In this document: one piece after another, positions 7,406 to 15,346 of the stretch
How positions within the stretch are numbered: the stretch's first letter is position 1
Layout of the letters: each line of letters begins with the position of its first letter
NCBI GenBank assembly: GCA_017436245.1
Contig: JAFSDN010000084.1
Coordinates: forward strand, 1 to 36,629
From: Clostridia bacterium
Lineage (GTDB): Bacteria > Bacillota > Clostridia > Monoglobales > Monoglobaceae
Direction of reading: 5' to 3'
DNA length: 36,629 nucleotides
Notes under the pieces: model-generated
The model's input: the letters and a program-made list of their open reading frames with translations, nothing else
What the model was told of the DNA's origin: nothing
Database searches by the model: none
Made by a program: the position numbers and the translations under genes

Positions 7406-8496
7406 TGAAAATGTATAAGTTAGGTATTATCGGTTTTGGAAGCATGGCATCGTCGCACTTCAGAATTATCTCCAACAATTTCCATGACCCAAAGCTTCCG
7501 GGATATGTGGACAATGTTGAGGTTAAAGGCGTTTTTGATTTGAATTCAAAAAGAATGGAGGCGGCAAAGGAATACGGTCTTGTGGCATATCCCTCACGGG
7601 AGGAATTGCTTGCCGACCCCGAAATTGACATTGTTCTTGTTGCAACAACCAACGAGGCACATATGGAAAACTGTATTGCAGCATTGGAGGCAGGAAAGCA
7701 CGTAATTTGCGAAAAGCCTGTTACCTTGAACTCTCAGGAGCTTGAAGAGGTTATGGCGGTTGCAAAGCGTTGCGGAAAGCTGTTCACAATCAATCAGAAC
7801 CGCCGTGTGAACCGTGACTTCTTGCTTATGCGTGAAAAGGTTGAAAGCGGAATTTTGGGCAATGTATATGTCATTGAGTCACGTGTTGAGGGTTCGAGGG
7901 GAGTTCCTGCGGGCTGGCGTACAGTAAAGCGGCTGGGTGGCGGAATGATGCTTGACTGGGGTGTTCACCTCATTGACCAGCTTCTTTATATGCTTCCTCA
8001 GAAAATTACTCAGATTTACTGCAAGATGCTGAGTGTTCAGTACCCCGAGGTGGACGACAACTTCCATCTGCACATGACCTTTGAGGACGGACTCTCGGCG
8101 ATTGTTGAGGTTTCAACCAACAATTATATTACTCATCCCAGATGGTATGTTTCGGGCGAGCGTGGAACAATGGTTATTGAGGATTGGGAATGTAACGGTA
8201 AAATTATCCGCAGAACCGATTCGGACGATGTGTGGGAGGAAGAGGTTGTTATGACAGCCGCAGGCCCCACAAAGACCATGGCTCCCAGAAATCCCGAATC
8301 CACCGAGACAATTGAGTTATCCATGCCGCAGGGTATTACCGACAGTCTCAGCAAGAGCTATGACCAGCTGACAGCGGCAATTGAGGGAAAAGCTCCCCTG
8401 ACAATCACAGCCGAGCAGGCAATGCGTGTTATGAAGGTTATGGAAGCGGCTTTTGAATCGGCAGAAAAGAAAAAAGCAATTGATGTTGAGCTGTAA
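7405..8496 (+). CDS. Gfo/Idh/MocA-family NAD(P)-dependent oxidoreductase (second)
   Basis: This 363-residue protein is a second Rossmann-fold sugar dehydrogenase of the operon. It shows GIIGFGSMASSHF at the cofactor site, CEKPVTLN, and the catalytic strand GGGMMLDWGVHLIDQ. It is only distantly similar to the first oxidoreductase, so the two probably act on different substrates or in opposite directions, for example oxidising a glycoside and later reducing the released keto-sugar. The start is taken as the ATG at 7405, which overlaps the preceding stop. An in-frame GTG at 7393 and ATG at 7411 are alternatives. No terminator with a T-run follows at once; a large palindromic repeat lies downstream. 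Confidence 0.9.
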   Translation: MKMYKLGIIGFGSMASSHFRIISNNFHDPKLPGYVDNVEVKGVFDLNSKRMEAAKEYGLVAYPSREELLADPEIDIVLVATTNEAHMENCIAALEAGKHVICEKPVTLNSQELEEVMAVAKRCGKLFTINQNRRVNRDFLLMREKVESGILGNVYVIESRVEGSRGVPAGWRTVKRLGGGMMLDWGVHLIDQLLYMLPQKITQIYCKMLSVQYPEVDDNFHLHMTFEDGLSAIVEVSTNNYITHPRWYVSGERGTMVIEDWECNGKIIRRTDSDDVWEEEVVMTAAGPTKTMAPRNPESTETIELSMPQGITDSLSKSYDQLTAAIEGKAPLTITAEQAMRVMKVMEAAFESAEKKKAIDVEL

Positions 8497-8498
8497 AA

Positions 8499-8627
8499 AG
8501 GTTCTTTAACAAATGTTGGGGTAAATAATTTGGAAAGATTCTTCGCTATGCTCAGAATGACAGCACTCTGCTTGTGACAAGGTCATGTTGAGCGTAGTCG
8601 AAACCCCCAACATTTACAAAAGAACCT
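8499..8627. repeat. Composite palindrome of the 'gctcagaatgac' type
   Basis: Outer arms 8499-8521 and 8605-8627 pair at 20 of 23 positions (AGGTTCTTT...AAATGTTGGGG). An inner pair, TTCGCTATGCTCAGAATGAC against GTCATGTTGAGCGTAGTCGAA, pairs imperfectly. The ccccaacatttacaaaagaa end recurs at 16600-16619 before another gene, so this is a dispersed family. It may act as a terminator for the operon and looks like a mobile palindromic repeat. Confidence 0.75.
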
Positions 8628-8635
8628 GAAATGTT

Positions 8636-8828
8636 TGAGGACTGACCCAATACGGGTCAGTCCTCTCAGCGTGTCGATAAAGTCGACACGCTGTCACCCT
8701 GAGCGTAGTCGAAGGGTCTTAAAACTACGTAAAATCGTAAGATTCTTCGAATCGCTTCGCTCCTCAGAATGACAAAATGAAGTTTTTCGACAGTCTGTGA
8801 GGACTGACCCAATACGGGTCAGTCCTCT
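8636..8828. repeat. Duplicated 31-bp hairpin flanking further palindromes
   Basis: An identical 31-bp hairpin (arms GAGGACTGACCC and GGGTCAGTCCTC, loop AATAC or similar) occurs at 8636-8666 and 8798-8828. Between the copies are an 11-bp perfect stem, CAGCGTGTCGA/TCGACACGCTG (8667-8693), an ACCCTGAGCGTAGTCGAAGGGT hairpin-like segment and another gattcttcg...cagaatgac unit. The second copy is followed by TTTT and serves as a plus-strand terminator before the convergent gene. Direct hairpins at both borders suggest insertion of one repeat into another's terminator with duplication. Confidence 0.75.
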
Positions 8829-8838
8829 TTTACATACC

Positions 8839-10365
8839 TTATTCAAACTTCATTGAATAAATATCCGCATCGCTCATTACGAACTCAAGGCGGATGGGCT
8901 TGCCCTTGAGCTTTGAAAGCTCTGCACCGCTGTCGAATAATACAGGGCGGTCATAGGCATCGCCAAATATTTCATAGCTCTGGAAGCCTTCAAAGGGCTT
9001 GCCGTAGTAATCAAGAACACGCACAAATATGTAGCCTCTTGCGGAAGTTTTGAAGTTGAGGGTCAAGGTGTCGCCCTCAAACATCAGGGGCTTTGTGCAA
9101 ACCACCTTTTGCTCGTAATCGGCTCTGTATGATGCAAAGCCGTCAAGACGGATAACGTATCGGTATATACGGTTGGGCTTGACTCTCTGATGGCCTTCCA
9201 TCACATACATTGAAATTTCGTTGGTTGTGTGAGGATACGGTCTTGGAGTTTCAATCATTCCGTAAGCAGGATAGCCGTCGCCGTATACCCAGTTATAAGC
9301 GTTTTCGGCATCTGCTGTGAACATTGCTTCGTCAAATCTGTCCCAGTTGATGCCGTCATGGGATGACATAAATAAGCCGTCTGTCTGAACAAAGCCAAGT
9401 CTTGGGAGCTTTGATGTTTCAACGGCTTCTTTGCGGAGAGCAACATTTTCTTCGCCCATGAAGTCGTTGTTCCGTGTCCACCAGTGTCTTTCGGTGTAGC
9501 GTGTGGGAAATCCTGTGAGAATATGTGGTGCACGGTAATACTTTTGAATGTTATTTGTGTAAAGCTCGTAGTCATCGCTGTTGCCGTAATTGAGGATAAC
9601 GGGGTTTGACCAGTTTTTGAAGTCGTCCGATTCCATATAGCGGATGTCACGAAGTCCGTCTGCCGTACCTCTGCCGGGGGCATCGTGGAGACCACGGACA
9701 TAGGAAACATATTTTCCCTTTTTCTCGTCCCAGTAGGCAATGTTCATTGAGTCAAATATTCCACCGTTTGGAACAGAGCCGTCGGTCATCATCCAGCCCT
9801 TTTTGAAGTGAAAGCCGTCGGGACTTGTCCAGCACCACAGCTCACGTTCGGCGGGGAAGGGCTTGCTGTGGTTTTCAACCATTGTCAGCGCCTTGTATTT
9901 TTCGTCAGAAGGACAGTTGGGATTTTCGTCACGAAGGATAAAGAAGTTGTCAAGAACAAGGTCGTCAATTTCCTGCATAACGATGTTATTTTCCTTTGAA
10001 CCCTTCCATTCAAAAACGCCAAGGTTCGGTCTTGACCATTCAATTCCGTCCTTGCTTGTGAGCAAACAGATTACGGTGTCAGCACTTCCTGTGATGGGAT
10101 TATTGCCGTCGTGTATTCCGGTGAGGTAGTACATACGGTATTCGCCGTCAACAAAGAGGATTTGCGGATAGGAAATGGAGTTGCCGTCCCATGGGGCATC
10201 CATGGTTATTGGCGGTTCCAGCTTTGTGGGCTTGTTTACGGTTAGTCTTGCTGTTGTTCTGGCATTATCAATGAGATAATCACTCCAGAACATTTCACGT
10301 CTGTCTTCAATGTCAATAACCTTGTCCCAGTCACGCTGTGCCACGGCCAGTTTGTGTTCAATCAT
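8839..10365 (-). CDS. Five-bladed beta-propeller glycosidase-like protein, function unknown
   Basis: This 508-residue cytoplasmic protein (no signal peptide) looks like the GH32/43/68 five-bladed propeller superfamily. Repeated blade signatures are visible: TSKDGIEWSRP, TSPDGFHFKKG and SSHDGINWDRF. There are also aromatic-rich loops (PWDGNSISYPQILFVDGEYRMYY) and a C-terminal beta-sandwich-like region (about 420-508). I cannot assign it to a characterised GH family or identify catalytic acids with confidence. A good ribosome-binding site (AGGAGGG) precedes the ATG. It lies 42 bp downstream of the membrane-anchored AraC gene on the same strand, so they probably form one operon and the sensor may respond to its substrate or product. 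It is an unusual enzyme candidate for a plant or host glycan fragment. Confidence 0.7.
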   Translation of the reverse strand: MIEHKLAVAQRDWDKVIDIEDRREMFWSDYLIDNARTTARLTVNKPTKLEPPITMDAPWDGNSISYPQILFVDGEYRMYYLTGIHDGNNPITGSADTVICLLTSKDGIEWSRPNLGVFEWKGSKENNIVMQEIDDLVLDNFFILRDENPNCPSDEKYKALTMVENHSKPFPAERELWCWTSPDGFHFKKGWMMTDGSVPNGGIFDSMNIAYWDEKKGKYVSYVRGLHDAPGRGTADGLRDIRYMESDDFKNWSNPVILNYGNSDDYELYTNNIQKYYRAPHILTGFPTRYTERHWWTRNNDFMGEENVALRKEAVETSKLPRLGFVQTDGLFMSSHDGINWDRFDEAMFTADAENAYNWVYGDGYPAYGMIETPRPYPHTTNEISMYVMEGHQRVKPNRIYRYVIRLDGFASYRADYEQKVVCTKPLMFEGDTLTLNFKTSARGYIFVRVLDYYGKPFEGFQSYEIFGDAYDRPVLFDSGAELSKLKGKPIRLEFVMSDADIYSMKFE

Positions 10366-10407
10366 TTTTTTCCCTCCTGAGGTGTTGTTAATATAAATTA
10401 TTAATTG

Positions 10408-12627
10408 TTAATTAAGGTCGGTGGTTTCGGAATCAATTGTATGATTCTTGCGGTATTCGGTTGGTGTCATTCCAAAGCGTTTTTTGAATAACGCCATATA
10501 ATAATTGTAGTTTGCTCCGCCGATGTCTGAAATTATGGTTTTTATGCTCTTTTTGGTTGTGAGCAGTTCGTGGGCAAAGGCGGTCATACGTCTGTTCAGA
10601 ATTTCTTCCGAGATTGAATTTCCCGTGAGATTTTTATATTTTCGTGAAAGGTATACCTTTGAGCTGTTCATTTCGTCGGCAATATGGTCGCCGCAGAAAT
10701 CGGGCAGGCGGTAGTCTCTTTCGATTATTGCCTGAACTGTCAGAACAGTATTGTCCTGAGCAGAGATGTGTTCTTTGTTGAATGGCAGGAATACAGTGCT
10801 GCAGAAATCGGTGAAGAATTCGTACATTTCGGAAAGTTTCTTGATTTCGTTGAATCTGGCAACAAGAGTCTCGATGCTGTCCATTTCTTCAAGGTTTCGT
10901 TTTCCCATGTTGTGAAGACGGAACATAAATATCCAGAGGATGTTTTTGGCTTCTTCAGGCCGCATACCGTTCAGAGCTTCAAAAAATGTGTTGAATTCTT
11001 CGTCACGGGTTTTTTCGTCTGGTGCATTGAAGATTCCTTCCAGCAAATCCATTGCTTCACGTGAGGATACCTCAGGTTCGGGCTTGATGTATTCGGTTGT
11101 CAGGAAATCCGGCTCATCAAGCATAAACACATATTCCGACATGGCAATTGTCTGCTTGTTGAGAGTTGGCATGTCGGTCAGCTTGCCGCATACGCTCATA
11201 AAGGCAAAAAAGTCGGTGTCGATGTATTCCTTCACCGCTGTGCGACATTCCTCAACTGCCTTACGACAGTTTTCCATGGGGTTTTTGCCGTCCATAATCA
11301 GAAAAACTGCCTCTTCGTTATTTTCGTAAATGAGAATTGCCTTTGTGTGGGTATTCAGAATTTCTTCGCATATGTTGAGGATGCCGTATTTGTAAAGCTG
11401 TGCATCCTGAGTTGTGTGGGCTTCGCTGAAGCTCTTGTAATTGTCAATTTCAATACGCAGAAGCGAAACATCAAGGTCTTTTGCTGAAAGGGTATTTTTG
11501 TTCCCGTTTTTATGAAGGAGGGATTGAATATATTCCGTTGCCGCAAGAAAATCCTGTTCGTTGGGGTTTATCAGGCAATGGACAAGACATTCCTTTTTGC
11601 GGGCAAATTGTTTGGTTATCTGATCCTCTTTGCGGAGTAGCTTCAGGTTTGCGTTTTCCTTTGCTGCCTGATTGAAATTTTTGAAAAGGAAGAACATCAC
11701 AATCGCCAGACAAAACAGAATTATCAAGCACATATTCACCGAAAACAGCATTTGCGTTTCGGTGTTGTACCTTGGAATGGTGTTTGCGGGAATCAGGCTG
11801 TATACATGAAAGGGCCCGTTTTGCGAAAGCTTTTTGAGAATCAGGTAGTTTGTGTTGTTCAGACGGCGGAAAACCGGATAATTAAAGTTCTGACCGCTGA
11901 TTTGTTCAAGGTTGTGGGCAAGGGCAGTCTGAAGCTCGGGGGTTCCCGTGCCATGGGAGATTAAATTGCGGCTGGTCAGAAAAATATCCGACGAAAAATC
12001 CTTGCCGTATTCGCTGAATGTATCCAGGAGTGCAGTGATGCTTATATCCAGAATAAGACAGCTGTCAACCAGCTTGCTGGGGAAGTAACAAATTCTGAGA
12101 ACCTGTTCGTTCAGAACGGGCTCGGAATCTGTGAAGAACAGTTCTTTGTCAACAAAGAGCTGAAGTTTTTTGTAGGAATCGGCACCTGAGGATATAATCT
12201 TTTTTGTCTGGCTGTCGCACAGGCTGTCAAGGCTGTATACGGACATATTGTTGGAATATATTTCCTTTGTTTTTTCGTTGAAGATGTATATGTTTTTTAT
12301 GAGATGAAGATTGTTGCCCGTAATGGATTTTGTGGCAATTACATAAGACTGAAGCTCGGTGCGCGTCACTTCGCTGTCAAAAAACAGATAATAAATATCC
12401 TGCTGCTGCGAAAAGGCGATGGCTGTTTCCTTCAGACGCTCAAGGGTCTCGTCCAGCGAAACAATATCGTTGCTGAATGCCTCGCTTGCCTGACTGTTGA
12501 AGTGTTCTGTCTGTCTGTTGCCGGAAACAACAATCAGAATCAGCATCTGAACAAGCATAAGCACTATGGCGGTCAGAGATATTAACTTTATTTTGCTGTT
12601 AAGGTTATTCCATGAGATTTTCTTCAT
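10408..12627 (-). CDS. Membrane-anchored sensory AraC-family regulator (module 2)
   Basis: This 739-residue protein has a transmembrane helix near residues 13-34, an extracytoplasmic sensory region of about 255 residues (Cache-like by position), a second membrane helix near 292-316 (NMCLIILFCLAIVMFFLF), a cytoplasmic linker of about 300 residues and a C-terminal AraC double helix-turn-helix (about 635-730, ending GMTPTEYRKNH). The build matches YtdP/YesS-type regulators that sense extracellular sugars directly without a histidine kinase. A minus-strand promoter is plausible: TTTACA, an 18-bp spacer and TAAAAT, with AAAGGA before the ATG. It precedes the propeller gene and is its most likely regulator. 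The ligand is unknown. Confidence 0.88.
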   Translation of the reverse strand: MKKISWNNLNSKIKLISLTAIVLMLVQMLILIVVSGNRQTEHFNSQASEAFSNDIVSLDETLERLKETAIAFSQQQDIYYLFFDSEVTRTELQSYVIATKSITGNNLHLIKNIYIFNEKTKEIYSNNMSVYSLDSLCDSQTKKIISSGADSYKKLQLFVDKELFFTDSEPVLNEQVLRICYFPSKLVDSCLILDISITALLDTFSEYGKDFSSDIFLTSRNLISHGTGTPELQTALAHNLEQISGQNFNYPVFRRLNNTNYLILKKLSQNGPFHVYSLIPANTIPRYNTETQMLFSVNMCLIILFCLAIVMFFLFKNFNQAAKENANLKLLRKEDQITKQFARKKECLVHCLINPNEQDFLAATEYIQSLLHKNGNKNTLSAKDLDVSLLRIEIDNYKSFSEAHTTQDAQLYKYGILNICEEILNTHTKAILIYENNEEAVFLIMDGKNPMENCRKAVEECRTAVKEYIDTDFFAFMSVCGKLTDMPTLNKQTIAMSEYVFMLDEPDFLTTEYIKPEPEVSSREAMDLLEGIFNAPDEKTRDEEFNTFFEALNGMRPEEAKNILWIFMFRLHNMGKRNLEEMDSIETLVARFNEIKKLSEMYEFFTDFCSTVFLPFNKEHISAQDNTVLTVQAIIERDYRLPDFCGDHIADEMNSSKVYLSRKYKNLTGNSISEEILNRRMTAFAHELLTTKKSIKTIISDIGGANYNYYMALFKKRFGMTPTEYRKNHTIDSETTDLN

Positions 12628-12779
12628 TTTTCAGTATCCTTTTCTGAAATCTTCCTGAGCTTGATAACTCTATTTTATCAGCTTTTTGCGGATATTGTAA
12701 AGTAACAAAATCTTGATATTAACTATAAAAAATGTACATCGGGCTTTGTTTTGTATATATTTTGTATTAAATCTGAATC

Positions 12780-13541
12780 CTACGGCTGCGGTTTACAGTT
12801 TTTTGGGGATATTCCGTATTTCTTTTTGAACATTTTTGAAAAATTGAATACGTCTTCGTATCCGCACAGATTTGCCGCCTGACTCACACTGCACCCACGC
12901 TGAAGAAAAATTGCCGCATACTGAAGACGGGTCTGCACAAGAAATTCCTGCATGGTCATGTTGTACTCCGCCTTGAAAAGACGTGAAAGGTGTTGGCGGT
13001 TTATGCCAAGACGGCTTGCAATGTCCTCAACGCTTATGCCGGGCTGCATATAATTTGCAACAATATAGTCGTGGGCAATGCGCTCGTAGTTTTTGCTCAT
13101 GCTTCCGCTGTCAAAAATGCTGGTCATGATTTCAAAGAGCTTTGAGGCAAGAAATGCTTCCTTCATATTGTTCTTTTCGTCACATTTCAAAAGCTCCGAA
13201 AAGGTGTTGGCTCTGTACGGAAATACGGGGATGATAAGCTTGTCGAGTTTTTTTGCCAGCAGTCCGTCAAAACCAATCCATATGTAATGCCACGGGTTCT
13301 TTTTGTCGGCGGTGTAGGTTGTAACCTCACCGGGGCGAATAAGAAAGATTTCGCCCTCCTTTACCTGATAGGTTTTGCCCTGGGATGTAAATGTTCCGTG
13401 TCCCATAATGACATAGTGAATAAGGTAGCTGTTCCTTGATGAAGGGCCAAAGCTATGACCGCTTTTGCACTCCTGATAACCGCAGGACAATGGGTTTAGG
13501 TCGTTGTAATGTTGATTTATTACAAAAAAGTCTTTATGCAT
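12780..13541 (-). CDS. AraC-family transcriptional regulator (module 3)
   Basis: This 253-residue protein has a cupin sensing domain with a typical HYxxxG-type segment (IHYVIMGHGTF..., IFLIRPGEVTTY) and a C-terminal AraC double helix-turn-helix (SVEDIASRLGINRQHLSRLFKAEYNMTMQEF and a second motif ending YGISPKNC). The start is set at the ATG at 13541, preceded by GAGGTG. A longer upstream frame is low complexity and overlaps the divergent promoter. A minus-strand promoter TTGCAT-18-TATAAT (13589-13584 and 13565-13560) drives it. It is divergent from the GH4 gene and likely controls it in response to an alpha-galactoside or similar sugar. Confidence 0.9.
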   Translation of the reverse strand: MHKDFFVINQHYNDLNPLSCGYQECKSGHSFGPSSRNSYLIHYVIMGHGTFTSQGKTYQVKEGEIFLIRPGEVTTYTADKKNPWHYIWIGFDGLLAKKLDKLIIPVFPYRANTFSELLKCDEKNNMKEAFLASKLFEIMTSIFDSGSMSKNYERIAHDYIVANYMQPGISVEDIASRLGINRQHLSRLFKAEYNMTMQEFLVQTRLQYAAIFLQRGCSVSQAANLCGYEDVFNFSKMFKKKYGISPKNCKPQP

Positions 13542-13557
13542 ATGATACACCTCGGTC

Positions 13558-13589
13558 ACATTATAACATAATTGTGCTACATTATGCAA
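13558..13589 (-). promoter_or_regulatory. AraC promoter overlapped by 21-bp-spaced direct repeats
   Basis: The minus-strand promoter has TTGCAT at 13589-13584, an 18-bp spacer and TATAAT at 13565-13560. The heptamer ACATTAT occurs at 13558-13564 and 13579-13585, exactly 21 bp apart, covering the -10 box and touching the -35 box. Direct half-sites two helical turns apart are how AraC dimers bind. Autoregulation and control of the divergent GH4 gene are inferred. Confidence 0.5.
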
Positions 13590-13647
13590 TGTTTTTTTTG
13601 TTTTTTTTGTGATATTATGAAAAAAACCAAAACGGGAGGAAAAAGAA

Positions 13648-14970
13648 ATGATAAAAATAACTTTTGTGGGTGCGGGTAGCACCGCTTTTGTAAAAAATGT
13701 AATCGGTGACGTTATGCTCACCCCTGCGCTTCGTGAATGTGAGGTTGCTCTTTATGATATTGATGAAGAACGCCTTGGCGAGTCTAAAATCCTTATTGAT
13801 GCTCTGAATGAAAAAATAAATGAAGGCAGAGCTGTTGTGAAGGCATATCTGGGAGTTGAAAACCGCAAGGATGCCCTCAGAGGTGCGGATTTTATTGTTA
13901 ATGCAATTGCTGTGGGCGGTTATGCCAGCACCAAAATTGACTTTGAAATTCCAAAGAAGTACGGTCTGCATCAGACCATTGCGGACACTCTGGGAATCGG
14001 CGGTATATTCCGTGCACTCCGTACCATTCCTGTTCTGAGAGAAATTGCCGAGGATGTTGAAGAGGTTTGCCCCGATGCGTGGTTCCTCAACTACACAAAT
14101 CCCATGGCGATGATAAGCGGATACCTTCAGAGATACACAGGAATGAAAACCGTTGGTCTTTGCCACAGCTGGCAGGACTGCATAAGCTGGCTTTACAAAA
14201 ATATGCATATGGAAATGCCCGAGGGCGTAACAAGCAAAATTGCAGGAATCAACCATATGGCATGGGTTCTTGAGGTTCGGGACAAGGACGGAAACGACCT
14301 TTATCCCATGATAAAGAAAAAAACTGCCGAAATCAATGCCTCCGAGATTCACGGAGATATGGTTCGTTTTGAATATATCAGAAGACTGGGCTATTACTGC
14401 ACAGAATCAAGTCATCATAATTCGGAGTACAATCCATTCTTTATTAAGCCCAACTATCCCGAATTGATTGAGAAGTACAACATTCTCATTGACCATTATC
14501 TCCAGACAAGCCTTGACCAGATTGAAAACTGGAAGAAGCAAAAGGAGGATATTCTCAGTGGCCGCAATATTGAACACGCTGTCAGAAGTAAGGAATATGC
14601 ATCACGAATCATGGAAGCAATGGTGACAAATGTTCCTTATTCAATCGGCGGAAATGTTATCAACCGTGGTTATATTACCAATATTGTTAACGATGCCTGC
14701 GTTGAAGTTCCCTGCCTTGTTGACCGCAACGGAATTCATCCCACCTATGTTGGTGCTCTTCCACCACAGCTTGCGGCAATGAACATGACAAATGTTAATC
14801 CTCAGATGGTTACAATTGAGGCGGCAGTTACCAAAAAACGTGAGCATGTTTATCATGCGGCAATGGTTGACCCCCATACTGCAGCGGTTCTTTCCATTGA
14901 TGATATTGTTGCAATGTGTGACGAAATGATTGATGCACATAATGCATCAGGCCATCCTGTTCTTGTGTAA
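13648..14970 (+). CDS. melA: GH4 family NAD-dependent glycosidase, alpha-galactosidase-like
   Basis: This 440-residue enzyme belongs to glycoside hydrolase family 4, which needs NAD+, Mn2+ and reducing conditions and cleaves by transient oxidation at C3 followed by elimination. Visible marks are the NAD loop GAGSTAF (8-14), NYTNPM (148-153), the metal-binding CHSWQ (C172) and GINHMAW (H203). The CHS motif is typical of alpha-galactosidases (MelA) rather than the CN-P motif of 6-phospho-beta-glucosidases. Other GH4 specificities cannot be excluded, so the symbol is tentative. It follows a GGGAGGAAAAAG ribosome-binding site and is divergent from an AraC regulator. No permease is adjacent. Confidence 0.88.
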   Translation: MIKITFVGAGSTAFVKNVIGDVMLTPALRECEVALYDIDEERLGESKILIDALNEKINEGRAVVKAYLGVENRKDALRGADFIVNAIAVGGYASTKIDFEIPKKYGLHQTIADTLGIGGIFRALRTIPVLREIAEDVEEVCPDAWFLNYTNPMAMISGYLQRYTGMKTVGLCHSWQDCISWLYKNMHMEMPEGVTSKIAGINHMAWVLEVRDKDGNDLYPMIKKKTAEINASEIHGDMVRFEYIRRLGYYCTESSHHNSEYNPFFIKPNYPELIEKYNILIDHYLQTSLDQIENWKKQKEDILSGRNIEHAVRSKEYASRIMEAMVTNVPYSIGGNVINRGYITNIVNDACVEVPCLVDRNGIHPTYVGALPPQLAAMNMTNVNPQMVTIEAAVTKKREHVYHAAMVDPHTAAVLSIDDIVAMCDEMIDAHNASGHPVLV

Positions 14971-15168
14971 GGTATGTAAAGAAATAAATTGTCACATTTT
15001 GACATAAACTTTTTCTGTAAAATTTCCTCGAAAAATCTGATATGATTACTTATTAACAAAAAGTTTACATTTGAATTTAAAAGTTTTGGCATATTTTTAA
15101 ACTCGGTGTGCTGTAATCATGTGCCTCAAAGCCTGTGAAAACACAACATTTTGTGGAAAAAGAGGTTT

Positions 15169-15185
15169 TGTAACATAATTGTAAC
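15169..15185 (+). promoter_or_regulatory. WalR (YycF)-like binding box
   Basis: TGTAAC-ATAAT-TGTAAC is an exact match to the WalR consensus of two TGTWAH hexamers separated by five bases. It lies 27 bp upstream of the -35 box of the NlpC/P60 gene. WalR activates cell-wall hydrolase genes in low-GC Gram-positives, and the target here is such a gene. Binding is inferred. Confidence 0.65.
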
Positions 15186-15212
15186 ACTTCTGCAATGTTT
15201 TTGTTATAAAAC

Positions 15213-15241
15213 TTGACAAAATGGCCTTTTTATTGTATACT
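15213..15241 (+). promoter_or_regulatory. Promoter of the SH3/NlpC-P60 gene
   Basis: TTGACA at 15213-15218, a 17-bp spacer and TATACT at 15236-15241 form a near-consensus housekeeping promoter. Transcription should begin near 15248, leaving an untranslated leader of about 100 bases before the TTG start. The rest of the 376-bp gap upstream (14971-15168) is AT-rich with one TGTCA/TGACA hairpin after the GH4 gene and nothing else that I can name. Confidence 0.8.
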
Positions 15242-15249
15242 GTATTTAC

Positions 15250-15326
15250 ATTAAGGTTCCCCAAAAGGGTGTTTGCCTTGTGTGAATTTAAACCGAAGGG
15301 AGCGACGAAAGGGAATTAAGGCATAA
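15250..15326 (+). ncRNA. Structured 5' leader of the wall hydrolase gene
   Basis: The transcribed leader can pair in two mutually exclusive ways. AAGG(ttCCC...GGG)...CCTT forms near 15252-15277. Alternatively TGCCTT pairs with AAGGCA (about 15272-15323), with AATT pairing below it, around a purine-rich loop CCGAAGGGAGCGACGAAAGG. The shared CCTT segment would make this a switch. It does not match the c-di-AMP riboswitch consensus as I remember it, which would have been a natural guess for a wall hydrolase. I cannot name it. Confidence 0.35.
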
Positions 15327-15346
15327 GAATTTTGGAGGTAAAAGTT

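Noticed and set aside
9255..9740. 161-codon frame on the same strand as the propeller gene but in another frame
   Set aside because: It lies wholly inside the larger gene, shows no family features and has no start signal.
13542..13721. 60-codon N-terminal extension of the module 3 AraC protein
   Set aside because: It overlaps both divergent promoters and the start of GH4, and a good ribosome-binding site supports the ATG at 13541.
13615..14352. 245-codon antisense frame opposite GH4
   Set aside because: It is a shadow frame without a family match that runs across the GH4 start and ribosome-binding site.
15250..15326. c-di-AMP (ydaO) riboswitch before the NlpC/P60 gene
   Set aside because: This class often controls wall hydrolases, but the conserved GGGGTGAATC-type and GACAGCTAACC-type segments that I expect are absent.
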